Positions 1 to 8,128 are shown, counted from the first letter of the stretch. The stretch is DNA of 64,000 nucleotides from Synergistaceae bacterium (GCA_017470485.1 JAFUYQ010000019.1:1-64000); one strand, 5' to 3'. Program-made: numbers and translations. The notes: generated from the sequence alone by a model not told the origin.

Positions 1-136
1 CTTCTCATATTTTACTCACCAGTCCGCTGCTCCGTGAAGTCATTCCCATCGCTGGTTCAAACTTCCGTCGCTCAACTTGCATGTGTTACGCACGCCGCCA
101 GCGTTTATCCTGAGCCAGGATCAAACTCTCAGTAAA
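1..136 (-). rRNA. rrs: 16S ribosomal RNA, 5' end only
   Basis: Reading the minus strand gives the universal 16S start: the 27F primer site AGAGTTTGATCCTGGCTCAG lies at 129-110, followed by the conserved GCTGGCGGCG and ACACATGCAAGT segments. Only about 136 nt of the 5' end are inside the window and the gene runs off the left edge. The 5' terminus is estimated from the E. coli position 8 equivalent at base 129. The gene is transcribed away from the restriction-modification gene to its right. Confidence 0.95.
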
Positions 137-253
137 AATTTGTGAGATTTGATTTGGCTTTTTGTACTATCGCTCGTTCATTACACGCTGTATTCGCTTG
201 TCAATTAACCTTTTGCTTCATCGCTGCTGTCTATCTCGCAACGACAAGAGAGA

Positions 254-281
254 ATTATACACGCCTTTTTTTTTTTTGCAA
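254..281 (-). promoter_or_regulatory. Probable rRNA operon promoter
   Basis: On the minus strand a -35 TTGCAA (281-276) and a perfect -10 TATAAT (259-254) are separated by 16 bp made mostly of an A-tract. Transcription would start near 247 and give a leader of about 110 nt before 16S. The interval 137-375 shows no other convincing gene. Confidence 0.55.
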
Positions 282-375
282 GCCCCCAAAGAAATTTCTT
301 TTTTCTTTTTCTTAACAGCTCTGTATTATTTAATGGTAGAATGTGCGTTACAAATTTCATCGGAGGGCCTCAGAA

Positions 376-3114
376 TTGGACAACGCAGAAATTTTTTACC
401 GGAAATGGGACGGCAAAGGCAACGAGATTAGCGACACGGCAACTTTCTGGCTCGAACTTCTCCATGACGTTCTCGGAGCAGAAAACCCCGGCGAGCTAAT
501 TCAGTTCGAGAAAAGAGTTAAACTTGAACACAAAAGTTTCATCGACGCTTATATACCCTCGACAAAAGCCATAATCGAACAGAAAAGCTACGGGATAGAT
601 CTGGGCAGGGAAATTCACCAGTCGGACGGCGAAATATTAACCCCCTACCAGCAGGCTAAACGGTATTCCGATAATCTGTCTTACTCCGAGCGCGCACGGT
701 GGATAGTAGCCTGCAACTTCGAGGCGTTCCATGTATATGACATGGAATATCCCGGCAATAAACCAGAAGTAATCTATCTGAAAAATCTGGCTCATGATTA
801 TCACAAGCTGAAGTTCCTCATTGATGTCAACGCTCCAAGCCCCAGAGACATTCGCGAAGTTGAAGTCTCGGTCAAGGCAGGCGAACTCATCGGAAAACTC
901 TATGACGCTATACTCGAACGCTACGATAACCCTGACGATAAAAATTCACAGAACGCTTTGAACGTCTTTTGCGTGAGGCTGGTATTCATTCTTTATGCTG
1001 AGGACTCAGGGCTTTTTGAGAAAGGACAGTTCACTAATTATTTGAACGCCCGTCAGTCAATGGCGCGTGAGGCTATACGCCAGCTTTTCACTGTACTGAG
1101 CCAGAAGCCTGAAGAACGCGACAGATATTTAGACAGCGAACTGAAAGCGTTTCCCTACGTCAACGGAGGATTATTTGACGGAAAAGACATTGAGTTCCCT
1201 CAGATTAACGGCGAGCCTCTGCGCTTAATCCTTCAGGACATGGCCGAAGGGTTCGACTGGTCGGGTATATCTCCGACAATTTTCGGGGCAATCTTCGAGT
1301 CAACGCTCCACCCCGAAACAAGACATTCAGGCGGAATGCACTACACTTCGACAGAGAACATTCACAAGGTAATCGACCCTCTTTTTCTTGACGGACTCAA
1401 TGACGAACTAAACACGCTGATTTCAGCACCACAATCGCCCGAAAGAACAAAGAATCTCAGAGCTTTGCAGAAGAAAATTGCCTCGCTGAAATTTTTAGAC
1501 CCTGCCTGCGGTTCAGGGAACTTCCTGACTGAATCATTCCTTTCATTACGGAGAATTGAGAACAGAATACTCAGCGAACTGTCCAGACAGATAACCTTCA
1601 CCGAGTCTGAAGCCGAGACAGCAATACAGGTATCAATCTCACAGTTCTACGGAATAGAGGTAAACGATTTCGCCGTGTCAGTGGCAAAGGCAGCATTATG
1701 GATAGCGGAAACTCAAATGAGGAACGAGACACGGAGCATAATAAAATTTTTCGGCGACTTCCTGCCGCTGAAGCCGTACAACAACATTGCAGAAAGCAAC
1801 GCGCTCCGCATGGACTGGAAAACTCTCGTTCCTTCGGGCGGAAAACTCTATATCATGGGTAATCCGCCGTTTCTGGGGTACTCGGTTCAGAACGATGAAC
1901 AGAAAAAAGATATACGGGAAATTTTCGGGAACGGGAAAATTGATTACGTTTCAGGCTGGTACTGGAAGGCTTCCGAGATGGTGCAGAATAAAAACGTTAA
2001 GGCCGCATTCGTTTCGACAAACTCAATAACTCAGGGCGAACAGGTCAGCTATATATTCAAGCCTCTGCATGAGAAGTTCGGAATCGGGATAGACTTCGCG
2101 CACCAGTCTTTCGTCTGGGACAGCGAGAGTCTTATGGGTAAAGCTCATGTTCATGTTGTTGTTATCGGCTTTAGCACTAATCCGCCAAAATTGAGGAGGC
2201 TTTACACGGCTGAAGGGCTGAAAATGGTGAATGAGATAAATTTTTACCTCATGCCCTTTCAAAATGTCTTTGTTGACCCAAGAGACAAGCCGGTAAGCGA
2301 GGGTGTTCCGGCCATGCTGTTAGGCAATCTTCCGAGAGACGGGGGGCATCTCATCATTGAGGACAGGGATTACGCTGGGTTCATAAAGAAAGAACCAGAA
2401 GCGGAAAAATTCATACGCCGTTATGTCGGTGCTTATGAGTTCATCAATAATGTATCACGCTGGTGTCTGTGGCTTGTCGGTGTCAGCCCTGACAAAATCA
2501 TGAGTATGCCTCTGGTCTATAAGAGGATAAAGGCAGTTCAAAGTTTCAGACAGAAAAGCAAGAGAGGAGCTACAAGGAAACTCGCAAATATTTCATGGCT
2601 TTTTGCGGAGATAAGACAGCCTAAAAGCAACTATATTGTTGTACCGCGTGTATCATCAGAGAAACGCAGCTATATCCCTATGGGTTTTATGCCGCCTGAC
2701 GTAATAGCAAGCGACGCAGCAAGCATTATCCCTGACGCAACACTCTACGATTTCGGAGTCCTTACCTCACGTGTGCATATGGTATGGGCAAGACGGGTCT
2801 GCGGACGATTGAAAAGCGATTACAGATACTCAAGCGATATGGTATACAACACGTTCGCATGGCCTGAGCCTTCCCCGAAACAGCGCGCTAAAATCGAAGA
2901 GACTGCAAAAGGAATACTTAATGCCCGTGCGCTTTACCCTGACAGCTCATTCGCGGCTCTGTATGACGATTCACTTATGCCCCCTGAACTCCGCCGCGCC
3001 CATCAGAAGAATGATGAGGCTGTCTGCAATGCTTACGGCTGGGACAGGAACATCAGCGAGGACGGTATCGCCGCCGGATTGTTCAGACTTTACAGGGAAC
3101 TCGCTGGAAAGTAA
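376..3114 (+). CDS. MmeI-family (type IIL/IIG) restriction-modification enzyme
   Basis: A single polypeptide of about 912 aa that should both cut and methylate DNA. Near the N-terminus there is a PD-(D/E)xK-type nuclease triad, D57 then E68-Q-K70 (D-x10-ExK), as in MmeI. The central gamma-class methyltransferase has motif I LDPACGSGNF (about residue 375) and motif IV GNPPF (about residue 494), the catalytic motif of N6-adenine methylation. The C-terminal third would be the target recognition domain. The TTG at 376 is preferred because GGAGG lies 9 nt upstream; a GTG at 343 has no ribosome site. It stands alone, divergent from the 16S gene. In this family the specificity domain is part of the same chain, so no separate partner gene is expected. 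Confidence 0.85.
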   Translation: MDNAEIFYRKWDGKGNEISDTATFWLELLHDVLGAENPGELIQFEKRVKLEHKSFIDAYIPSTKAIIEQKSYGIDLGREIHQSDGEILTPYQQAKRYSDNLSYSERARWIVACNFEAFHVYDMEYPGNKPEVIYLKNLAHDYHKLKFLIDVNAPSPRDIREVEVSVKAGELIGKLYDAILERYDNPDDKNSQNALNVFCVRLVFILYAEDSGLFEKGQFTNYLNARQSMAREAIRQLFTVLSQKPEERDRYLDSELKAFPYVNGGLFDGKDIEFPQINGEPLRLILQDMAEGFDWSGISPTIFGAIFESTLHPETRHSGGMHYTSTENIHKVIDPLFLDGLNDELNTLISAPQSPERTKNLRALQKKIASLKFLDPACGSGNFLTESFLSLRRIENRILSELSRQITFTESEAETAIQVSISQFYGIEVNDFAVSVAKAALWIAETQMRNETRSIIKFFGDFLPLKPYNNIAESNALRMDWKTLVPSGGKLYIMGNPPFLGYSVQNDEQKKDIREIFGNGKIDYVSGWYWKASEMVQNKNVKAAFVSTNSITQGEQVSYIFKPLHEKFGIGIDFAHQSFVWDSESLMGKAHVHVVVIGFSTNPPKLRRLYTAEGLKMVNEINFYLMPFQNVFVDPRDKPVSEGVPAMLLGNLPRDGGHLIIEDRDYAGFIKKEPEAEKFIRRYVGAYEFINNVSRWCLWLVGVSPDKIMSMPLVYKRIKAVQSFRQKSKRGATRKLANISWLFAEIRQPKSNYIVVPRVSSEKRSYIPMGFMPPDVIASDAASIIPDATLYDFGVLTSRVHMVWARRVCGRLKSDYRYSSDMVYNTFAWPEPSPKQRAKIEETAKGILNARALYPDSSFAALYDDSLMPPELRRAHQKNDEAVCNAYGWDRNISEDGIAAGLFRLYRELAGK

Positions 3115-3125
3115 CACAAACATAC

Positions 3126-3160
3126 GGGACTGAGAGGGGAATTCCTGCTTTCAGTCCCTT
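3126..3160. terminator. Hairpin between convergent genes
   Basis: GGGACTGA (3126-3133) pairs with TCAGTCCC (3151-3158) around an inner AGG/CCT pairing, followed by TTGATTT on the plus strand. It lies between the convergent restriction-modification and MATE genes, so it could serve either. The T-run is weak. Confidence 0.45.
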
Positions 3161-3168
3161 GATTTCCT

Positions 3169-4527
3169 TCAGGCAAAAAGTTTCCGCCTCACCGCGTAAT
3201 ACGCAATCATCGTAGCCGTTCCCGTTACCGCCCATGAAACAGGGTAAACGTCCATCAGTAACGCAAAATCATTCTCCCATGCAAACGCTGTGTATACCCA
3301 TACTATTCTCAGAACGCAGCACCCCAGAAGTATAATCACCGTCGGAAGCATTGAGTAACCCATTCCGCGAAGACAGCCTCCGCTGACCTCGTAGATATTG
3401 CACAGCCAAAGGAACGCTACAGCATGAATCATTCTGATTTCGGCATACCTGAGAACTTCGGGATTGACCGTGTAGAGGCTAAGTATCTCAGTGTCCCACA
3501 CCGCGCAGATTAAGCACGCTGCCCCTGTGAAGATTAACCCCGACATCATAGTCAATGAGAATACACGCCTGCACCTCGCGTAATCGCCGGCCCCGTAATT
3601 CTGTGAAGTGAAAGTTACGGCAGCCTGAGTGAACGCCGCTACAACATAGTAAGTGAGGAAGTCAAAGTTCAATGCCGCCGCGCTTCCTGCACTTGCGTAA
3701 GAGCCTAATGAATTTATTGCGGTCTGAATCGTTATGTTTGAGATTGAGAATAATGACCCCTGAAGTCCGGCCGGTAGTCCTATTTTCAATATCTGTGTGA
3801 AATATTCGCGCCCCATCATTAAATCGCGCCACTTGAAAGCGAAAGGCTCCTCCTCATTCATGAGGTAGTACAAGATGATGAATGAGCTTACTGCGTTTGA
3901 TATAACGGTCGCTAAGGCAACGCCGACAACGCTTAACCTAAAGCCTACTACAAATATAAGATTGAGTATGACGTTGACGACACCGCCTATTCCCAATGCC
4001 CATAAAGGACGCTTGCTGTCCCCTTTGCTTCTGAGGACGGCTGAGCCGAAATTGTAGAACATTATGAAAGGCATTCCCAAGAAATAGACACGGAAATATA
4101 CTACGGCTAAATCAATAATATCTTCCGGAGTATTCATCAAAGTAAGAAGAGGTTTAGCGACGGCCATGCCCCATATAAGGAGAAGGACGCCGCTGATTAG
4201 AGCGAGCATTATTGAAGTGTGAACAGCGTCATGAATTTTATCAGTTTCGTTACGGCCTATACATCTGGCCACAACGACATTAGCACCGATAGAGAGGCCG
4301 ACAAAGAGGTTGACCATGAGGTTTATTGCCGCACCGTTGCTTCCGACAGCGGCCATAGCCTGAGGGGAGTCGAAGCGTCCGACTACTGCGACATCTGCCG
4401 AATTGAATAGCTGCTGGAGCATCATGCTTGCCGCAAGTGGCAGAGAGAAGATAAGAATCTTTCCGAGAAGGGGGCCGTGTAACATGTCGATACGAGTGCT
4501 TTGATGATGAAGGCGTAATTGTGCCAT
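3169..4527 (-). CDS. MATE family multidrug/cation antiporter
   Basis: A 452-aa integral membrane protein with about 12 hydrophobic helices in two homologous halves, the normal length and layout of MATE exporters. The first half carries the family pattern around QQLFNSADVAVVGRF and SIGANVVVARCIG. MATE proteins export drugs or metabolites in exchange for Na+ or H+; the substrate cannot be told here. The ATG at 4527 follows AGGAG at a 10-nt spacing. It is the last host gene before the prophage left end. Confidence 0.9.
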   Translation of the reverse strand: MAQLRLHHQSTRIDMLHGPLLGKILIFSLPLAASMMLQQLFNSADVAVVGRFDSPQAMAAVGSNGAAINLMVNLFVGLSIGANVVVARCIGRNETDKIHDAVHTSIMLALISGVLLLIWGMAVAKPLLTLMNTPEDIIDLAVVYFRVYFLGMPFIMFYNFGSAVLRSKGDSKRPLWALGIGGVVNVILNLIFVVGFRLSVVGVALATVISNAVSSFIILYYLMNEEEPFAFKWRDLMMGREYFTQILKIGLPAGLQGSLFSISNITIQTAINSLGSYASAGSAAALNFDFLTYYVVAAFTQAAVTFTSQNYGAGDYARCRRVFSLTMMSGLIFTGAACLICAVWDTEILSLYTVNPEVLRYAEIRMIHAVAFLWLCNIYEVSGGCLRGMGYSMLPTVIILLGCCVLRIVWVYTAFAWENDFALLMDVYPVSWAVTGTATMIAYYAVRRKLFA

Positions 4528-4576
4528 TTGTATATTTCTCCTGAATTATTATGCTGACGGGATTATAGCACTGTGT

Positions 4577-4606
4577 AAAAAAAGACCCGTTCTTCAACGA
4601 GTCTTT
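4577..4606 (-). terminator. Rho-independent terminator, minus strand
   Basis: On the minus strand AAAGAC-x-CGTT pairs with AACG-x-GTCTTT around a CTTC-type loop, then runs into seven Ts. It sits about 10 nt past the tRNA-like fragment at 4616-4628. That is where the terminator of the tRNA-Val gene would be if the prophage were removed, so it is probably the original host tRNA terminator. Confidence 0.6.
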
Positions 4607-4615
4607 ACTGTTCTG

Positions 4616-4628
4616 AATGGGAATACTG
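4616..4628. other. Candidate attL core (degenerate tRNA-Val 3' end)
   Basis: AATGGGAATACTG here matches AATGGGCAATACTG at 56367-56380, which is the 3' end of the tRNA-Val gene read on the plus strand. One base is missing in the left copy. A fresh integration would give exact copies; the left copy is free to decay because only the right one forms the tRNA. The match is short, so this is a proposal. Confidence 0.4.
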
Positions 4629-4688
4629 ACATAGAATAGAAATCGCTTATTCGACATATGACAACTATTTACCAATATTTTTGAACTA

Positions 4689-4701
4689 TTTTTTCTACGG
4701 T
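4689..4701 (+). repeat. Candidate integrase arm site, left arm
   Basis: TTTTTTCTACGGT at 4689-4701 is identical to 56243-56255, and a 12-nt inverted copy lies at 56214-56225. All three are within 160 bp of the proposed core sites, as expected for arm-type integrase sites. A competing reading is that this 13-mer is itself the attachment core. Confidence 0.4.
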
Positions 4702-4757
4702 TTTTTATACGGTCAATAGTAAAACACAATTAGCAAAATTTGAAAAGCCTTCTTTAA

Positions 4758-5108
4758 TCAGTACCCTGCCTTTTGCGCTCCATATTCAGCCTGCTCACTC
4801 GTGAACCCAGCTAAAGTTAGCTGTTTTATCAGCCCTTTGCGCGAAAATCCGGCTAATTCCAAATACGTTTTTGCTGTCTTTTCTGCCTGCTCATTCCAAT
4901 CCGCTCCACAATTATCTGCCGCGTAAACCGCTTCTTCATGAGAAAATTCAGCAAGTTCAAGCTGCCTGATTAACCCAGAATACGAAAAGCCTGTTAGTTC
5001 AAGATACTGCTTCGCCGCTCTAAGGGCATTTTTCTCACCCATCGTTTCACCGAAAACAGCAGTGCAGAACACTAGAAAAATTACTACAGACATAATAGTT
5101 TTTCTCAA
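4758..5108 (-). CDS. Ltp-like exported protein with two PF07553-type repeats
   Basis: A secreted or surface protein of about 116 aa: a signal peptide (MRKTIMSVVIFLVFCTAVFG) followed by two copies of an Ltp repeat, recognisable as YLELTGFSYSGLIRQLE and YLELAGFSRKGLIKQLT, each ending in an F-x-x-E-A/Q helix. Family members such as Ltp of phage TP-J34 block DNA injection by related phages, so superinfection exclusion is a reasonable guess. The TTG at 5108 is chosen because AAGGA lies about 10 nt upstream; a TTG at 5144 has no ribosome site. No lipobox cysteine is evident. It is in the lysogeny arm and probably expressed in the lysogen. Confidence 0.7.
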   Translation of the reverse strand: MRKTIMSVVIFLVFCTAVFGETMGEKNALRAAKQYLELTGFSYSGLIRQLELAEFSHEEAVYAADNCGADWNEQAEKTAKTYLELAGFSRKGLIKQLTLAGFTSEQAEYGAQKAGY

Positions 5109-5127
5109 AATCTCCGCATCCTTTCTT
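5090..5127. repeat. Duplicated start region of the Ltp-like gene (copy 1)
   Basis: This stretch covers the ribosome site and first codons of the Ltp-like gene. It is repeated at 5701-5738 with about six changes. In copy 2 the reading frame meets TAA after seven codons, so it looks like the relic of a second Ltp-like gene. Confidence 0.45.
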
Positions 5128-5187
5128 TGTATTGTTCCTATCAATAAGTTTTAGATAATTTTCAGACAATAATAAACAATGCTGTTA

Positions 5188-5454
5188 TTACTTATACACG
5201 TTACTACGATGACCGATTTCAAGCACAAGAACAACAAAAATATCGCCATGTATCTCACATATCACTCGAAAATCTCCCACACGATAACGCCATTGCCCAA
5301 CATGAGAACTTGTCAGCCCCTTGCCTTTAATCTTAGGATCAGGCATTTCACAAAGTTCATTCCTGTATTTCTCTATTCTGTCCTTTATCGTACGGTCTAA
5401 TTTATTCAGCGTCTTACGCGCCTGTGCCGTATATTTAATCTGCCATAGTGCCAT
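5188..5454 (-). CDS. RelE/ParE superfamily toxin
   Basis: An 88-aa protein with the RelE/StbE fold pattern: N-terminal WQIKYTAQARKTLNKLD helix, then LTSSHVGQWRYRVGDFRVICEI and a closing strand VLEIGHRSNVY. RelE-type toxins cleave mRNA in the ribosome; R and Y residues typical of the active face are present. The gene overlaps the upstream antitoxin by 20 bp, the usual coupling. It sits in the prophage lysogeny arm and could stabilise the prophage or act against other phages. Confidence 0.85.
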   Translation of the reverse strand: MALWQIKYTAQARKTLNKLDRTIKDRIEKYRNELCEMPDPKIKGKGLTSSHVGQWRYRVGDFRVICEIHGDIFVVLVLEIGHRSNVYK

Positions 5455-5629
5455 ATAATTCCATTTGTCCGGCTTTCACTGCCGCTGAAATTTCTGCTCC
5501 GGTATCACTGTCATCAAAATACTCTCTTAGTAAACCTACGGCCAAACTTTCCGCTGGTTCATTAAATTCAATGCTCCATGCTTTCAGTCTTTTTTCAAGT
5601 TCAGGTGATAATTCTATGTGCATTGTCAT
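5435..5629 (-). CDS. RelB/RHH-type antitoxin
   Basis: A 64-aa partner of the RelE-type toxin. The N-terminus (MHIELSPELEKRLKAWSIE) looks like a ribbon-helix-helix DNA-binding segment; the C-terminal half (YFDDSDTGAEISAAVKAGQME) is acidic and would wrap the toxin. The antitoxin is first in the operon and should repress its own promoter. Known for the family, not shown here. Confidence 0.75.
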   Translation of the reverse strand: MTMHIELSPELEKRLKAWSIEFNEPAESLAVGLLREYFDDSDTGAEISAAVKAGQMELYGTMAD

Positions 5630-5715
5630 GTGTCTACTGTCTCCTTCGCGAAACTTGCAAGCTTGCTAAAATTTTCTGGTCATCACTATGCCACTTTAAG
5701 ATATAATAATTTTTC

Positions 5716-5922
5716 TCAAAATCTCTGTGTCCTTTCTTCTGCTTCTGTATTAATTCCTATCAACATTTTTACAAAATCCATCTGTGTTATCGTTCTTATT
5801 GCGTTTGATTCAAAATCTCTGTAGATCACCTCACCAGAATAATATCCATCAAAAAACTCATTCCCTATATTTTCATTAACAGTTTCAGCTTGTTCATCGA
5901 GGCCAGTATTCAAGTTTTCCAC
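5716..5922 (-). CDS. Hypothetical protein, last gene of the repressor operon
   Basis: A 68-aa acidic protein that I do not recognise. It starts with GTG at 5922, overlapping the end of the SWIM gene by 13 bp, so translation is probably coupled. Its last codons run into the repeated Ltp start region, which suggests its C-terminus was set by that duplication. Confidence 0.45.
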   Translation of the reverse strand: MENLNTGLDEQAETVNENIGNEFFDGYYSGEVIYRDFESNAIRTITQMDFVKMLIGINTEAEERTQRF

Positions 5923-6917
5923 TTTCGTGCCTTGCGCTTTTTTAGCAGAAATAACTTGCAGAGCCGGAGTTCCTTTTTATGTGCATCTTTATCTCTATAA
6001 AGCATATCTCCAGTGTCGAAAGCAAAATTAATTCCCTGTGTCCAAGCCGCATACTCGACTAAATTTTTTGTCCTTGTTACAAGTCTTATATCAAGAGCAT
6101 CATTAAAATATCTAGGCACAAAAAATGCCCAATCTGGAGTGTCAAGTGTGTCATAAGAACGTAAAATTTGCTCAGAACGTTTCTTTGAAACAAGAATTTG
6201 AGACAGAACGTCTGAAGGATTTTTAGCTATGCTCTGGGTAAAAAGCGGAATACTTTCGCCATATATTTCCAAAATTTTCAAAACATCATCTAAGGTTATA
6301 TTGCTCGCCAGTCTTACAGTTACAGTCATGCCTTTTTCTATGGTTTCAATCAGTCTCATATTAATAAGCTGCTGTAAAAGTTCATCACTTTCACCTTTAA
6401 GTTTATATTGCTTTATCTCTCTGGCTTCATCTTGGAAGTCATAATATGCATATAGTTTTTTAACTAAACTATTACGTTTCTTGTCGGTGATGTTACTGGT
6501 TAAATCTTCTTCCAATTTTTTGATGTACTTTTTGCGTCCCTTGACGATAAAACGGAGTATCATTAAATATTTATCAATGAGTTCATTACTTGCAGTACGT
6601 AATGCTTCCGGCAAAATTTTTAATTTCGGAGTAAGACAATCAAAACTATAATCGTCCTCATTTTGTTCAAATTTTTCGCTATGAAAAAGGTCAAGTTCTT
6701 CTGCAAGTCTGAATATGTGTTTGCATGGACGCTTACCATGACCAAGTAAAAAATCTCTACATGTACAATTTGTCAAAGTCGTAACATACACATTATCTTT
6801 AAGGCTGGTATATCTATTGCCGGACTGAAACTCAGCCATAATTTTTTCCTTATCCAACGAAATCATTATCAGGTTATGAGAACGCTTACGGCGGCTTGCA
6901 AGAACTGGGTCATTCAA
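5910..6917 (-). CDS. SWIM zinc-finger protein, start region interrupted by TGA
   Basis: The N-terminal part has a SWIM zinc finger: NCTCRDF followed by PCKHIFRLAEEL, i.e. CxC-xn-CxH, a nucleic-acid or protein binding fold. The remaining 250 aa are helical and charged with no motif I recognise. The frame stays open upstream to a TTG at 6983 that has AGAAGGAG 10 nt before it, and the intervening codons (KKWSDEVLNDPV) read like protein, but codon 14 is TGA (6944-6942). Translation may restart at TTG 6917 or at ATG 6839, which has AAGGA 7 nt upstream. The gene follows the XRE repressor by 24 nt and is probably cotranscribed. Confidence 0.65.
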   Translation of the reverse strand: MNDPVLASRRKRSHNLIMISLDKEKIMAEFQSGNRYTSLKDNVYVTTLTNCTCRDFLLGHGKRPCKHIFRLAEELDLFHSEKFEQNEDDYSFDCLTPKLKILPEALRTASNELIDKYLMILRFIVKGRKKYIKKLEEDLTSNITDKKRNSLVKKLYAYYDFQDEAREIKQYKLKGESDELLQQLINMRLIETIEKGMTVTVRLASNITLDDVLKILEIYGESIPLFTQSIAKNPSDVLSQILVSKKRSEQILRSYDTLDTPDWAFFVPRYFNDALDIRLVTRTKNLVEYAAWTQGINFAFDTGDMLYRDKDAHKKELRLCKLFLLKKRKARKWKT

Positions 6918-7007
6918 GACTTCATCAGACCATTTCTTATGTCATAAGTGGGAATAAAATTCTTCCAAGCTATATTCACTCAAAAGTACCGCACTCCTTC
7001 TATAACT

Positions 7008-7478
7008 CTAGGCCATTACCAATTCTTTCTCGTTAATTGAACCGTCTTGTCCCTGCTCAATTACAGATAATGTTTCATCTTTTGAAACACCTGATTTCAT
7101 TCCTTCAATTATTTGTTCAAATAAACCGTAAAAATCTCGCGTTGCAGGTATCTCGATTTCCTGCCCATTAGCCTTATATACAACCATACCCCTGTTTTCT
7201 TCTAGTGAATGTTCTCTCTTCATGCGAAGCATGGAAGATTTCTGTCCTTTAGTCATATTTTCCTGTCCCACCTCAGATGACACGTCCTCACCTTCCAGCA
7301 AATAGGAACTAGTGGTATTAAGAGATCTGGCAAGTTTTGCTATAGATGTACCTCTAGGTAAAAGCTCATCACGCTCCCACCGTGCTATAGTATTAGCGTG
7401 CATACCAATAGAATGAGCCAATTCCTCCTGAGATTGCCTTAGTTCTTCCCTTAATGATTTTATTCGCGCTCCTATCAT
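7008..7478 (-). CDS. XRE-family repressor (prophage CI-like)
   Basis: A 156-aa protein with an N-terminal XRE helix-turn-helix (residues about 1-60; QSQEELAHSIGMHANTIARWERDE). The C-terminal part lacks an S24 peptidase domain, so if it is the lysogeny repressor it is not cleaved in the LexA manner. It is divergent from another XRE gene at 7640 with palindromic operators between them, the layout of a lysis-lysogeny switch. ATG 7478 has AGAGGTGA upstream. It leads an operon with the SWIM protein and the 68-aa protein. Confidence 0.85.
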   Translation of the reverse strand: MIGARIKSLREELRQSQEELAHSIGMHANTIARWERDELLPRGTSIAKLARSLNTTSSYLLEGEDVSSEVGQENMTKGQKSSMLRMKREHSLEENRGMVVYKANGQEIEIPATRDFYGLFEQIIEGMKSGVSKDETLSVIEQGQDGSINEKELVMA

Positions 7479-7499
7479 TTGCTTTCACCTCTTTTAAAA

Positions 7500-7534
7500 A
7501 CTATACGATTAAGGTTGCAAACGTTCAAGAACGT
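7500..7534 (-). promoter_or_regulatory. Repressor promoter with overlapping operator
   Basis: On the minus strand -35 TTGAAC (7528-7523) and -10 TATAGT (7505-7500) are 17 bp apart. The -35 lies inside a perfect palindrome ACGTTC-AA-GAACGT (7521-7534), a likely operator for one of the two XRE proteins. Confidence 0.55.
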
Positions 7535-7558
7535 AAAAGGATAGCATTTAAGCATTAC

Positions 7559-7626
7559 ACGGATATTTTAGGTATTAACCTTACAATCCGTTCAGGTATA
7601 GAATGCCATTACGGATAAAAACGGAT
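7559..7626 (+). promoter_or_regulatory. Early rightward promoter region with ACGGAT repeats
   Basis: ACGGAT occurs at 7559, 7611 and 7621, and inverted (ATCCGT) at 7586-7591. A weak promoter TTAACC (7575-7580), 16 bp, TATAGA (7597-7602) lies among them. The block ATTAACCTTACAATCCGTTCA resembles ATTAAGGTTGCAAACGTTCA at 7508-7527, suggesting two related operators. Confidence 0.4.
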
Positions 7627-7639
7627 AGGAGGGTTGCGT

Positions 7640-8116
7640 ATGAAGGGTATGGGCGAGCTTAGACGAAAGTTAAGGCTAACCAAAGCCGCATTAGCAGAAA
7701 AAGTTGGGGGCGGTGTTAATACGATTGCTCGCTATGAGCGCGGAGAGATGGAGCCATCATTAAAAATAGCTCACGTTATCTCGGAAGTTTTAGGCTGTAC
7801 AGAAGCCGAATTGCTCAACGGAGCGGCAAAACAGGAATTTGAAGTAAAAATCGTTATGGGGGTGAAAAGTTTGTCAAATGCAACAGGAATTGAGATTAAA
7901 GATGATTCTCTGGTCTATGGTATTGATGACGAAAAATCACGAATCTGTCTAGGTAACGGCATGATAGATGTTAGCACACTGGAACAGCGCAAAGACGCGC
8001 TGAGGAAAATTATCTCGAAATTTCAAAAGGCTTGCTGGATGCTCGACCATAAGGACGAGACTGAAGCAAAAGTGCCGGATTTTGACGCAATTTTTGACAC
8101 GCTTCAGTTGACGTAA
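7640..8116 (+). CDS. XRE-family regulator (Cro-like position)
   Basis: A protein of about 158 aa with an N-terminal helix-turn-helix (GELRRKLRLTKAALAEKVGG, NTIARYERGE) and a C-terminal domain of unknown type. It is the first gene of the rightward early operon and divergent from the repressor, the position of Cro. ATG 7640 is preferred over TTG 7634 because AGGAGG is 7 nt upstream. Confidence 0.8.
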   Translation: MKGMGELRRKLRLTKAALAEKVGGGVNTIARYERGEMEPSLKIAHVISEVLGCTEAELLNGAAKQEFEVKIVMGVKSLSNATGIEIKDDSLVYGIDDEKSRICLGNGMIDVSTLEQRKDALRKIISKFQKACWMLDHKDETEAKVPDFDAIFDTLQLT

Positions 8117-8128
8117 GAAAGCGCAACA

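Noticed and set aside
176..204. Second rRNA promoter from TTGACA at 204-199
   Set aside because: The only -10-like hexamer downstream is 13 bp away, too close; the upstream TTGCAA/TATAAT pair is better.
7008..7478. LexA/CI-type self-cleaving repressor
   Set aside because: The C-terminal half has no S24 peptidase Ser/Lys motifs and is too short.
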